Part shown: piece after piece, positions 1-6,398 of the stretch | How the letters are laid out: every line of letters starts with the position of its first letter | Numbering within the stretch: position 1 is the stretch's first letter | Assembly: GCA_021816565.1 (NCBI GenBank) | Contig: JAKAXN010000142.1 | Span: 1-10,262, forward strand | Reading direction: 5' to 3' | Source: Actinomycetes bacterium | Lineage (GTDB): Bacteria; Actinomycetota; Acidimicrobiia; Acidimicrobiales; Palsa-688 | Length of the DNA: 10,262 bases | Position numbers and translations under genes: made by a program | Notes under the pieces: generated by a model | Seen by the model: only the letters and a program-made list of their open reading frames with translations | What the model was told of the DNA's origin: nothing | The model's database searches: none

Positions 1-490
1 CGGCCATGGTGTGGGGGATGACCGCCACGGTGAAGCCGTCGGCCGTGACGGCCACCACCGTCAGGCTGATCCCGTCGACGGTGACCGAACCTTTCTCCAC
101 GAGGTACCGCCGCACCTCCTCCGGGGCTCGGACCTGCAGGTCCGGGGCCGCCCCGATCACCTCTCCGACCCCGTCGACGTGGCCCTGCACCAGGTGCCCA
201 CCCAGGCGGGCCCCCACGGCCAGGGCCCGTTCCAGGTTGACCGGGTCGCCGATGCCGACGTCGCCGAGGTTCGTGCGCGACAGGGTCTCGGCCACCGCAT
301 CCGCGGCCCACCAACCCGATCCCTGGTCCACCACCGTCAGGCAGCAGCCGTTGACACTGATGGAGTCACCGATCGCTGTGCCGTCGGTCACCACCGCGGC
401 GCTGAACACCAGCCGGACCCCGCCCGGCGCGGCGGTGGTCTCCTCCCGGGCGCTCAGGGTGCCCATCTCCTCGACGATGCCTGTGAACAT
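1..490 (-). CDS. ribE: Riboflavin synthase alpha chain, partial (C-terminus beyond left edge)
   Basis: Riboflavin synthase dismutates two 6,7-dimethyl-8-ribityllumazines into riboflavin and a pyrimidinedione, the last step of riboflavin synthesis, in the cytoplasm. The 163 visible residues begin with the family's typical N-terminus MFTGIVEE. They include ISVNGCCLTVV (44-54) at the substrate site of the first beta-barrel, VNLERAL (84-90), and then GGHLVQGHVDG (97-107), which opens the second barrel. GSVTVDGISLTVV (134-146) and VAVIPHT (155-161) continue it. The usual length is about 195-215 residues, so roughly 35-50 are missing beyond the edge. The ATG at 488-490 lies 7 bp after the ribD stop. 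No convincing Shine-Dalgarno precedes it, so translation is probably coupled to ribD. In the literature the symbol ribE or ribC is used depending on the organism. Identity is very sure. Confidence 0.96.
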   Translation of the reverse strand, partial: MFTGIVEEMGTLSAREETTAAPGGVRLVFSAAVVTDGTAIGDSISVNGCCLTVVDQGSGWWAADAVAETLSRTNLGDVGIGDPVNLERALAVGARLGGHLVQGHVDGVGEVIGAAPDLQVRAPEEVRRYLVEKGSVTVDGISLTVVAVTADGFTVAVIPHTMA

Positions 491-497
491 TCAACGT

Positions 498-1553
498 TTA
501 CGGTACGGCATCGGGGTTCGGACCAGCCAGAAGATCGATCCGCACATCGGGACCGATGGCCCGCACCGAGGATATCCGGCCCCGCCCGAGGGCGGACATC
601 GTGGGTGCCCCGGGACCGGCGAACATGGGCCGGCCGTCGTCGCCGCCCATCAGCGCCGGAGCGTAGTAGAAGACGTACTGGTCGACCAGGCTCAGGCGGT
701 GCAGCTCCCCGGCCACGCCGGCCCCGCCCTCCACCAGCAGCTGGACCACTCCCCGGCGGCCCAGCTCGTCGAGAAGCGGGCCCGGGTCGCCGTGGTGCTC
801 GAGCGCCGGTAGGGCCCGGGCCCCCTCGGGCGCCCGGCCCAGGATGACCCGCAGGGGTTGGCGGCCCCCGGCCACCTCGGCGTCGCGCACGGTCAGGGCC
901 GGGTCATCGGCGCGCACGGTGCCGGCGCCCACCGCGATGGCGTCGCTCTCGGCCCGCAGGCGCTGCACGTCGGCCCGTGCCTCCGGGCCGGTGATCCACT
1001 GCGAGGTCCCGTCCGGGGCGGCGATGCGCCCGTCGAGGGTGGCCGCCAGCTTGAGCACCACCCACGGCCGACCCTGCCGGCGGTGCTTGAGGTAAGGCGC
1101 CAGCGATCCGGCTGCGGCGCCCGCCCCCACGCCCACCTCGACCTCCACGCCGGCGTCGCGCAACCGGGCCAGCCCGGCCCCCGACACCTGCGGGTCGGGG
1201 TCCTCCAGGGCGACCACCACCCGGCGCACCCCGGCCTCGATCAGGGCGTCGGCGCACGGCGGGGTGCGGCCGTGGTGGGAGCACGGCTCGAGGGTGACAT
1301 AGACGGTGGCACCCCGGGCCGATTCCCCGGCGAGCTGCAGGGCGGTGGCCTCGGCGTGGGGGCCGCCGGGCGGGGCGGTCGCCCCGAGCGACACCGGATC
1401 CTCCCCCGCCGGCACCACCACCGCGCCCACCCACGGGTTGGGAGACGTGAGGGCCCGCACGCTCTGGCCGACGCCGATCGCCTCGGCCATCCACACCTCG
1501 TCGGCCTCGGCTCCGGCTGCGCCCGGTCGGGGGTCGGGGCCCGGTGGGTTCAC
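498..1553 (-). CDS. ribD: Bifunctional diaminohydroxyphosphoribosylaminopyrimidine deaminase / 5-amino-6-(5-phosphoribosylamino)uracil reductase
   Basis: RibD performs two riboflavin pathway steps, a zinc-dependent deamination and an NADPH-dependent ribosyl reduction. The deaminase domain shows SPNPWVGAVVV (37-47), the zinc/catalytic HAE (66-68), and PCSHHGRTPPC (90-100) with zinc cysteines C91 and C100. The reductase domain shows LKLAATLDGRIA (167-178), SQWITG (184-189), GTVRADDPALT (211-221) and LLVEGG (272-277). The start chosen is GTG at 1551-1553, which overlaps the preceding TGA as GTGA. It adds a Pro/Gly-rich leader of about 17 residues before the family's usual DExWM start; GTG at residue 20 or ATG at residue 22 are alternatives. 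At 351 residues it is somewhat short: only about 22 residues separate RVIL (235-238) from LLDEL (260-264), where other RibD proteins usually have about twice as many. The reading frame is intact, so this looks like a compact variant and not a frameshift. Confidence 0.94.
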   Translation of the reverse strand: MNPPGPDPRPGAAGAEADEVWMAEAIGVGQSVRALTSPNPWVGAVVVPAGEDPVSLGATAPPGGPHAEATALQLAGESARGATVYVTLEPCSHHGRTPPCADALIEAGVRRVVVALEDPDPQVSGAGLARLRDAGVEVEVGVGAGAAAGSLAPYLKHRRQGRPWVVLKLAATLDGRIAAPDGTSQWITGPEARADVQRLRAESDAIAVGAGTVRADDPALTVRDAEVAGGRQPLRVILGRAPEGARALPALEHHGDPGPLLDELGRRGVVQLLVEGGAGVAGELHRLSLVDQYVFYYAPALMGGDDGRPMFAGPGAPTMSALGRGRISSVRAIGPDVRIDLLAGPNPDAVP

Positions 1554-2026
1554 GGGTGGCGGGTCTCTTGCTCCCCGAGCAGGTCGAGGGCGTGCGGCAG
1601 GATGTCCAGCACGGCCTGGAGGCACTCCACCGCGCCCTTCGGCGAACCGGGGGTGTTGAGGATGATGGTGTGCTGGCGGATTCCGGCCACGCCGCGCGAC
1701 AACCGGCCCAGGGGGCTGACCAGCCTCATGGCCTCGGCCATGCCCGGGGCGTCGCGCTCGATGACCTCCCGGGTGCCCTCGGGCGTCTGGTCCCGCGGGG
1801 CGAAGCCGGTGCCGCCGGTGGTGACCACCAGCCCGCTGAAACTGGCTGAGACCCGGGCCAGCTCCCCCGCCACCGACGCCACCCCGTCGGCCACCACCGA
1901 CCGCTCGACCACCGTGAAACCGGCGCCGGCGAGCAGCTCCTCCAGGGCCTGGCCCGAGCGGTCCTCGCGGGTCCCGGCGATGACCCCGTCGGAGACCGTG
2001 ACGACCTTGGCCTGGTAGCTGCTCAC
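1550..2026 (-). CDS. MogA/MoaB-family molybdenum cofactor biosynthesis protein
   Basis: This is a 158-residue protein of the MogA/MoaB (MoCF) family. MogA adenylylates molybdopterin in preparation for molybdate insertion; MoaB-named members are close relatives. Visible signatures are KVVTVSDGVIAG (7-18), D47 at a position matching a conserved aspartate, TTGGTGFAPRDQTPEG (69-84) with the GGTG nucleotide loop and conserved D79, and LNTPGSPKGAVECL (123-136). The length is normal for a stand-alone MogA/MoaB. The start is GTG at 2024-2026, overlapping the rpe TGA as GTGA, and its own TGA overlaps the ribD GTG in the same way. It therefore sits tightly coupled between a pentose phosphate gene and a riboflavin gene. 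No other molybdenum cofactor gene is in the window. The family is certain. Whether its reaction is that of MogA cannot be settled here, so no symbol is given. Confidence 0.9.
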   Translation of the reverse strand: MSSYQAKVVTVSDGVIAGTREDRSGQALEELLAGAGFTVVERSVVADGVASVAGELARVSASFSGLVVTTGGTGFAPRDQTPEGTREVIERDAPGMAEAMRLVSPLGRLSRGVAGIRQHTIILNTPGSPKGAVECLQAVLDILPHALDLLGEQETRHP

Positions 2027-2703
2027 GCCCGCACCGCCTTCTCCGCCGCAGCCCGGATGGCGGCGGCCGCCGCCGGGGGGTCCTGGTGGCCGAATATGGC
2101 GCTGCCGGCCACGAACATCCGGGCCCCGGCTTCGGCCACCAGCCCGACGGTGCCGGCGTCGATGCCGCCGTCCACCTCGATGGTGAGATCCAGCCCATCA
2201 CGACGGGCGACCTCGGCGGCCCGGGCGATCTTCGGCACCGCCTCGTGCATGAAGTGCTGACCGCCGAAGCCGGGGTGGACCGACATCACCAGCAGCAGGT
2301 CGATCTGGTCGAGCCACGGCTCGCACTCCGAGATGGGCGTCTCGGGATTCACCGCCAGCCCCACGTGCAGCCCCAGGTCCCGCATGGCCGCGATGAGATC
2401 GGCGGTACCGCCGATCTCCACGTGGACGCTGCAGCTGTTGGCCCCGGCGTCGGCGAAGGCCTTCAGGTAGTGCCCCGGGTTGGTCATCATCAGGTGGCAG
2501 TCCAGGTAGGCATCGGTGTGCCTGCGGATGGAGGCCACCACCGGGGGCCCGATGGTCAGGTTCGGGACGAAGTGACCGTCCATGACGTCCACGTGGAGCC
2601 AGTCGGCCTGGGGCCTGACCCGGTCGATCTCCCGGCCCAGGGCGGCGAAGTCGGCCGACAGGATGGACGGCGCCATGCGTACGGTCTGCACGTCAGGTCT
2701 CAC
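2023..2703 (-). CDS. rpe: Ribulose-phosphate 3-epimerase
   Basis: Rpe interconverts ribulose 5-phosphate and xylulose 5-phosphate in the non-oxidative pentose phosphate pathway. It is a TIM-barrel metalloenzyme. The sequence shows APSILSADFAALG (11-23), LHVDVMDGHFVPNLTIGP (36-53) with metal ligands H37 and D39, CHLM with H69/H70 near 70, VHPGFGGQ (142-149) and IEVDGGI (175-181) with the second acid/base D178. GSAIFG (200-205) forms the phosphate-binding end. The length of 226 residues is normal. The start is uncertain: GTG at 2703, GTG at 2691 or ATG at 2676 are all in frame. The family usually has only a few residues before APSILSADF, and none of the starts has a strong Shine-Dalgarno. The gene starts 9 bp after the rsmB stop and overlaps the next gene by 4 bp. 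Ribulose 5-phosphate is also a riboflavin precursor, which suits the neighbours. Confidence 0.96.
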   Translation of the reverse strand: MRPDVQTVRMAPSILSADFAALGREIDRVRPQADWLHVDVMDGHFVPNLTIGPPVVASIRRHTDAYLDCHLMMTNPGHYLKAFADAGANSCSVHVEIGGTADLIAAMRDLGLHVGLAVNPETPISECEPWLDQIDLLLVMSVHPGFGGQHFMHEAVPKIARAAEVARRDGLDLTIEVDGGIDAGTVGLVAEAGARMFVAGSAIFGHQDPPAAAAAIRAAAEKAVRA

Positions 2704-2712
2704 CCGCCCAAG

Positions 2713-3894
2713 TTACCGGGCGGCCCGGAGGGTCAGGAGGAACATCCCGTCGGTGCCGGCGGCCTGCGGCAGGAGCAGCGCGCCCCGGCCGGCGGGGGCC
2801 CAGGGGCCGCCGGGCGGGGGCAGCGGCTCGAGCCCGGGGAACGTGCGGCTCAGCCAGTTGTCGATCGATGCCGTCTCGGCGACCGTCAGCGTGCACACGC
2901 TGTAGGCCAGGACCCCGCCCGGGCGCACCAGCCCGGCCGCGGAGGTCAGGAGCCGGCGCTGCAGCGCGGCCAGCCGGTCGATGTCGCCCGGACTGACCCG
3001 CCAGCGCGCATCGGGCCGGCGGCGCAGCACCCCCAGCCCGGAGCAGGGGGCGTCGACCAGCACGAGGGAGAATCCCCCGTCACGGAACGGGGCGGCCGTC
3101 CCGTCGGCAACCACGGTCGCCACGTCGGCAACCCCGGTCGCGGCGTTGGCCCCGGCGGTCCGCTCGGCGTTGGCGGCCACCACCCGGGCCCGGCTCGGTG
3201 AGACGTCGGCTGCCACCACCAGGCTGGTCGTCGCTCCGCCGGGTCCGCCGGCCAGCCCGGTGGCCTTCCCGCCGGGCGCCGCGCACATGTCGAGCACCGG
3301 TCCGGGCCCCGCCAGTGGCCCCAGGTGGGTCGCGATCATCTGGCTGGCCGGATCCTGGATGTAGCCGTCGGAGCGGACGGCGACGGTGGCCGGCTCGTTC
3401 ATGGTCTGGAGGGCCTGGCGGGCCCGGTTCCGGCCCAGATCGGCGCTGAGGCGCTCGACTATCCAGTCCGGGTAGCTGAGCTCGGTCGCCGGGTCCGGCC
3501 AGGCCACCAGGCCCTGACCGACCTCGGCCGCCACCCGGCGCAGCACCGCGTTGACCACCGAGCGACCCGGTCCCGACACCTCGGCGACCGTGGCCGACAC
3601 CGCGGCGTGGGCCGGGATCCTGGTCCAGCCCAGCTGGTAGGCGCCGAGGCGGAGGGCGGCCCGCACCTGGGCGTCGACGCGGCCGCGGGTGTAGCGGCCG
3701 GCCAGCCAGTCGCAGGCCCGCTGCATGCGCGTCGCTCCGTAGACCAGCTCGGTGACGAGGTGGCGGTCCCGGGGCTCGAGCCGGCTGGCTCCGAGCAGCT
3801 CCGGGACCACGACGTTGGCCCGGGCTCCCCCGTCGATATCCATCAGGGCCCGCAGCGCCAGGCCGCGGGCCGTGGTGTCACGAGCCGAGCGCAT
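2713..3894 (-). CDS. rsmB: 16S rRNA (cytosine-5)-methyltransferase RsmB (Fmu/Sun)
   Basis: RsmB makes m5C967 in 16S rRNA (E. coli numbering) from S-adenosylmethionine. The N-terminal NusB-like RNA-binding domain covers about residues 1-125, with RDRHLVTELVYGATR (42-56) and SVVNAVLRRV (112-121). The methyltransferase domain follows, with motif I VLDMCAAPGGKATGLA (200-215), motif IV DAPCSGLG (281-288, C284) and motif VI YSVCTL (331-336), whose C334 is the expected nucleophile. The start is ATG at 3892-3894, preceded by GAGGG; it overlaps the fmt end by 17 bp. A longer in-frame start at 3975 would run deep into fmt and is not supported. At 393 residues it is shorter than the usual 430-470. The linker between the domains (NEPATVAVRSDGYIQDPASQ, 167-185 region) lacks about 40-50 residues seen in other RsmB proteins, without any frame break. 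Confidence 0.93.
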   Translation of the reverse strand: MRSARDTTARGLALRALMDIDGGARANVVVPELLGASRLEPRDRHLVTELVYGATRMQRACDWLAGRYTRGRVDAQVRAALRLGAYQLGWTRIPAHAAVSATVAEVSGPGRSVVNAVLRRVAAEVGQGLVAWPDPATELSYPDWIVERLSADLGRNRARQALQTMNEPATVAVRSDGYIQDPASQMIATHLGPLAGPGPVLDMCAAPGGKATGLAGGPGGATTSLVVAADVSPSRARVVAANAERTAGANAATGVADVATVVADGTAAPFRDGGFSLVLVDAPCSGLGVLRRRPDARWRVSPGDIDRLAALQRRLLTSAAGLVRPGGVLAYSVCTLTVAETASIDNWLSRTFPGLEPLPPPGGPWAPAGRGALLLPQAAGTDGMFLLTLRAAR

Positions 3895-4738
3895 CGACCC
3901 TCGCCCCGCGCAGCCAGTCGGAGACCGGCATGGGCCGCTTGCCCTCGGGCTGGACCACCTCGAGGCGCAGACCACCCCGGCCGGTGGCCGCCACGTCGCC
4001 GTGCAGCGTGCCGGGCGCGGCCCCGGGCGGGACGCCGGTATCCACCGGGGCCGCCCGGATCACCAGCAGCCGGCGCCCGGCCCAGGTGGTCCAGGCCCGC
4101 CCGAGGCGCACCACCCGGTGCAGCTCGCCTGCCGGGCGGTCCCAGTCGAGGCGCAGGTCGGCCGGCTCCACCTTGTCGGCGTAGGTGACCTCGCCCGCCT
4201 GCGGGACGGGCTCGCCGAGACCCTCGTCGAGGGCCTGCACCAGCAGCTCGGCTCCCATCCGGGCCAGCCGGTCGGTGAGCTCGTCGGCGGTCTCCGCCGC
4301 TCCGATGGGGGTCTCCCGGCGCCGGTACACCGCCCCGGTGTCGAGGCCCTCCTCGACGTCCATGAGGCAGACGCCGGTAGTGGCGTCGCCGGCCAGCACG
4401 GCCCGCTCCACCGGCGCCGCGCCCCGCCACCGGGGCAGGAGCGAGAAGTGGACGTTGACCATCGGCAGCGCCGCCAGGACGTCGGGCTTGATGATCCGCC
4501 CGTAGGCCACAACCACGCCCAGCTCCGCCCCGGCGGAGGTGGCCGGCGCGATGTCGGAGGTGACCGTGAGGCCGTGCCGCAGGGCCGCGGCCTTGACCGG
4601 GGTGGGGGTCATGGCGCCGCCCCGGCCCCTCCGCTTGTCGGGTCGGGTGACGACCAACCGGATGTCGTGGCCGGCGCCCACCAGGGCGTCGAGGGCCACC
4701 GCCGCCGGTTCCGGCGAGCCCAGGAAGACCAGGCGCAG
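3878..4738 (-). CDS. fmt: Methionyl-tRNA formyltransferase, probable CTG start
   Basis: Fmt transfers a formyl group from 10-formyl-tetrahydrofolate to methionyl initiator tRNA. The protein shows RLVFLGSPE (2-10), matching the family's MRLVFAGTPE start, and VAYGRIIKPDVL (78-88). The catalytic region NVHFSLLPRWRGAAP (95-109) contains N95 and H97, and EEGLDTG (129-135) contains D133, matching the Asn/His/Asp triad. The C-terminal OB-like domain ends with PEGKRPMPVSDWLRGAR (264-280). No ATG, GTG or TTG lies in frame between the end of def and the first beta-strand. CTG at 4738-4736 aligns with the family's initiator Met and follows GGGAG by 9 bases. CTG at 4747, overlapping the def TGA, is the alternative. 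At 286 residues it is shorter than the usual 305-315, with a gap in the segment before VAYG. It overlaps rsmB by 17 bp. Confidence 0.93.
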   Translation of the reverse strand: MRLVFLGSPEPAAVALDALVGAGHDIRLVVTRPDKRRGRGGAMTPTPVKAAALRHGLTVTSDIAPATSAGAELGVVVAYGRIIKPDVLAALPMVNVHFSLLPRWRGAAPVERAVLAGDATTGVCLMDVEEGLDTGAVYRRRETPIGAAETADELTDRLARMGAELLVQALDEGLGEPVPQAGEVTYADKVEPADLRLDWDRPAGELHRVVRLGRAWTTWAGRRLLVIRAAPVDTGVPPGAAPGTLHGDVAATGRGGLRLEVVQPEGKRPMPVSDWLRGARVDALGS

Positions 4739-4743
4739 GGAGC

Positions 4744-5244
4744 TCAGCTCCCGACCGACTCGGCCCGCCGGCGCAGTTCCCTCATGGCCTCCCGCTTCTG
4801 GTCCTTGTCCAGCATGCTGAGCAGCAGCCGCCCGTCCAGGTGGTCCAGCTCGTGCTGGAAGCACCGGGCCTCGATCTCGTCGGCCTCGATGGAGATCTCG
4901 TTGCCTTCCAGGTCGTAGCCGGTGAGGTGGATCTCCTTCGGCCGCACGATCGGGAAGAACAGCCCGGGGATCGACAGGCAGCCCTCCTCGTACTCCCACT
5001 CGCCACGCGTCTCGCTGATGGTCGGGTTGACGATGGTCAGCGGGTCGTCCTCGCCGAACTGGCAGACGAACAAGCGCTTCTGGATGCCCACCTGCGGGGC
5101 GGCCAGCCCCAGCCCGTGGGCCTCGTGCATGGTCTCGACCATGTCCTCGGCCAGGCGGACCAGCTTCCCGTCGATATCGGTCACGTCGCTGGCTGGACTG
5201 GTCAGGACGGGGTCCCCGAAAAGCCGGATCTGGTAAGAAGCCAC
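4744..5244 (-). CDS. def: Peptide deformylase
   Basis: Def removes the formyl group from the N-terminal methionine of nascent proteins at the ribosome exit, the counterpart of the downstream fmt. All three metalloprotease motifs are present: GLGLAAPQVG (44-53) with Q51, EGCLS (87-91) with metal ligand C89, and HELDH (131-135) with ligands H131 and H135 and catalytic E132. The IRLFGDPVL N-terminus (6-14) is family-typical. The length of 166 residues is normal. The start is GTG at 5242-5244, since no other in-frame start lies upstream. GGGAG is only one base away, too close to be a good Shine-Dalgarno, so the transcript may be leaderless or poorly led. The gene opens the def-to-ribE block and diverges from the methyltransferase gene across a 26-bp gap. 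fmt begins 5 bp beyond its stop. Confidence 0.97.
   Translation of the reverse strand: MASYQIRLFGDPVLTSPASDVTDIDGKLVRLAEDMVETMHEAHGLGLAAPQVGIQKRLFVCQFGEDDPLTIVNPTISETRGEWEYEEGCLSIPGLFFPIVRPKEIHLTGYDLEGNEISIEADEIEARCFQHELDHLDGRLLLSMLDKDQKREAMRELRRRAESVGS
4748..4752 (-). promoter_or_regulatory. Shine-Dalgarno deciding the fmt CTG start
   Basis: On the minus strand GGGAG lies 9 bases before the CTG at 4738-4736, inside the last codons of def. The next in-frame CTG upstream (4747-4745) abuts this GGGAG directly with no spacer, so the spacing favours 4738. That choice also gives the N-terminus that best matches other Fmt proteins. Confidence 0.5.
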
Positions 5245-5270
5245 GCTCCCATGGTACCGATGGTGCGCTC
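5245..5270. promoter_or_regulatory. 26-bp divergent intergenic region between def and the methyltransferase gene
   Basis: The only space between two divergent genes is 26 bp, so at least one promoter must overlap coding sequence. The gap contains an imperfect dyad at 5249-5263, CCAT-GGTACC-G-ATGG, which could be an operator but may be chance. No clear -10 or -35 pair was recognised, and neither gene has a well-placed Shine-Dalgarno. Confidence 0.3.
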
Positions 5271-5867
5271 ATGTCCCACTACTTCGATCCGACGCCGCCC
5301 GGTCCGTCGCGGCCCCGGCAGGTGGAGTTGACGCTGCCCGACCTGCGGGTACAGCTGACCGCCGACCGGGGGGTGTTCGCCGGCGGCGGGGTCGACCTGG
5401 GCACGCTGGAGCTCCTTCGCACGGTCCGCGGCATCCCGGACCCGGCCGGGCCGGTGCTGGACCTGGGGTGCGGGTACGGGCCGATCGCCGTGACCGTGGC
5501 CAGCCGCTTCCCGGCCTCGACGGTGTGGGCGGTGGATGTCAACACCCGGGCGGTGGAGCTGACCCGGGCCAACGCCGCGGCCCTGGGCCTGGGCAACGTC
5601 CGGGCTGTCACCCCCGAGGGGGTGCCGGCCGACCTGCGGTTCGCCCAGCTGTGGTCCAACCCGCCCATCCGAATCGGGAAGGCCGCGCTCCACGAGCTGC
5701 TGGGGCAGTGGCTGCCCAGGCTGGCCTCCGGGGGCACGGCGTGGCTGGTGGTCCAGAGGAACCTGGGCTCGGACTCGCTGGCCGACTGGATGCGCTCCAC
5801 CGGCTACGACGTGACCCGCCTGGCGTCGCGCAAGGGCTACCGGATCCTGCAGGTCAGCGCCCGGTGA
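5271..5867 (+). CDS. RsmC-like class I SAM-dependent methyltransferase (MTS domain)
   Basis: This 198-residue protein is a single small-methyltransferase (MTS) domain of the RsmC/RlmG type, enzymes that make N2-methylguanosine in rRNA. Motif I, VLDLGCGYGPIA (62-72), binds S-adenosylmethionine. WAVDVNTRAVELTRANA (86-102) carries the ribose-binding acidic residue D89, and WSNPPIRIGK (128-137) is the NPPI motif IV typical of exocyclic-amine methylation. The N-terminus HYF (3-5) and the GVFAGGGVDLGT stretch (34-45) also fit RsmC-like proteins. E. coli RsmC is about 343 residues with a duplicated domain; this one has only the catalytic half, as is common in Actinobacteria. The start is ATG at 5271 with no strong Shine-Dalgarno. 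Its TGA overlaps the GTG of the next gene. The family is sure; the exact target nucleotide is unknown, hence no symbol. Confidence 0.88.
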   Translation: MSHYFDPTPPGPSRPRQVELTLPDLRVQLTADRGVFAGGGVDLGTLELLRTVRGIPDPAGPVLDLGCGYGPIAVTVASRFPASTVWAVDVNTRAVELTRANAAALGLGNVRAVTPEGVPADLRFAQLWSNPPIRIGKAALHELLGQWLPRLASGGTAWLVVQRNLGSDSLADWMRSTGYDVTRLASRKGYRILQVSAR

Positions 5868-6385
5868 AGCAGCTCCGTCCCACCGACCTCAAGCGCCTGC
5901 ACCGGGAGTGGAACCGCCGCAGCGCCGGGCGGCTGTCGCTGCTGCTGGACGGGGTGCAGTCGCCGTTCAACGTCGGGTCGATAGTGCGCACCGCCGCCGC
6001 CTACCGGGTGGAGCACCTGTACCTGGCCGGCCCCACCGCGTCGCCGACGGCCGCCAAGTCGGCCAAGGTGTCGCTCGGGACCGAAAGGTACCTGTCCTGG
6101 TCGGTGTTCGAGCGGGGCGCCGACGCCGCCGACGCGGCCCGGGAGGACGGCTTCACCGTGGTCGGCCTCGAGCTGGCCGACGCCGCGGTGCCGCTGCACC
6201 AGATGACCGCCGGCCCCGACGTGTGCCTGGCCGTCGGCAACGAGGACCACGGTCTCAGCCCCGCCACCCTGGCCGCGTGCGACGCGGTGGCGTTCCTGCC
6301 GCTGATGGGGCGGGTCGGCTCCCTCAATGTGGCCACTGCGGCGGCGATCGCCCTGTACGAGCTGCGCCGTCAGCGCTGGGGGTGA
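5864..6385 (+). CDS. TrmH/SpoU-family RNA 2'-O-methyltransferase
   Basis: SpoU/TrmH (SPOUT) enzymes methylate ribose 2'-OH groups in tRNA or rRNA, binding S-adenosylmethionine in a trefoil knot. All three motifs are present: NVGSIVRTA (36-44) with N36 and R42, LAVGNEDHGLSP (122-133) with E127, and FLPLMGRVGSLNVATAAAIALYEL (positions 144-167; key residues P146, G149, S153, N155, A157). The KVSLGTERYLSW stretch (68-79) is reminiscent of tRNA Gm18 enzymes, but the substrate cannot be fixed from sequence. The GTG start at 5864-5866 overlaps the preceding TGA as GTGA and gives 173 residues. That is the compact single-domain size, without the extra N-terminal domain of RlmB. It is probably cotranscribed with the upstream methyltransferase. 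It converges on queF with 13 bp between the stops. Confidence 0.92.
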   Translation: MKQLRPTDLKRLHREWNRRSAGRLSLLLDGVQSPFNVGSIVRTAAAYRVEHLYLAGPTASPTAAKSAKVSLGTERYLSWSVFERGADAADAAREDGFTVVGLELADAAVPLHQMTAGPDVCLAVGNEDHGLSPATLAACDAVAFLPLMGRVGSLNVATAAAIALYELRRQRWG

Positions 6386-6398
6386 GCGCTCCCGGGGC

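Noticed and set aside
498..2201. A 567-residue start for ribD at 2201
   Set aside because: The first 216 residues run through mog and rpe in the wrong frame; the RibD similarity starts only after the GTG at 1553.
735..2900. Frameshifts as the cause of short RibD and RsmB
   Set aside because: Both flanks of each missing segment are in the same uninterrupted frame and the missing segment is not found in other frames nearby, so true deletions fit better.
3878..5272. A possible def-fmt fusion frame starting at 5272
   Set aside because: The upstream part overlaps def in a different frame and has no Fmt or Def similarity; the true def frame is separate and complete.
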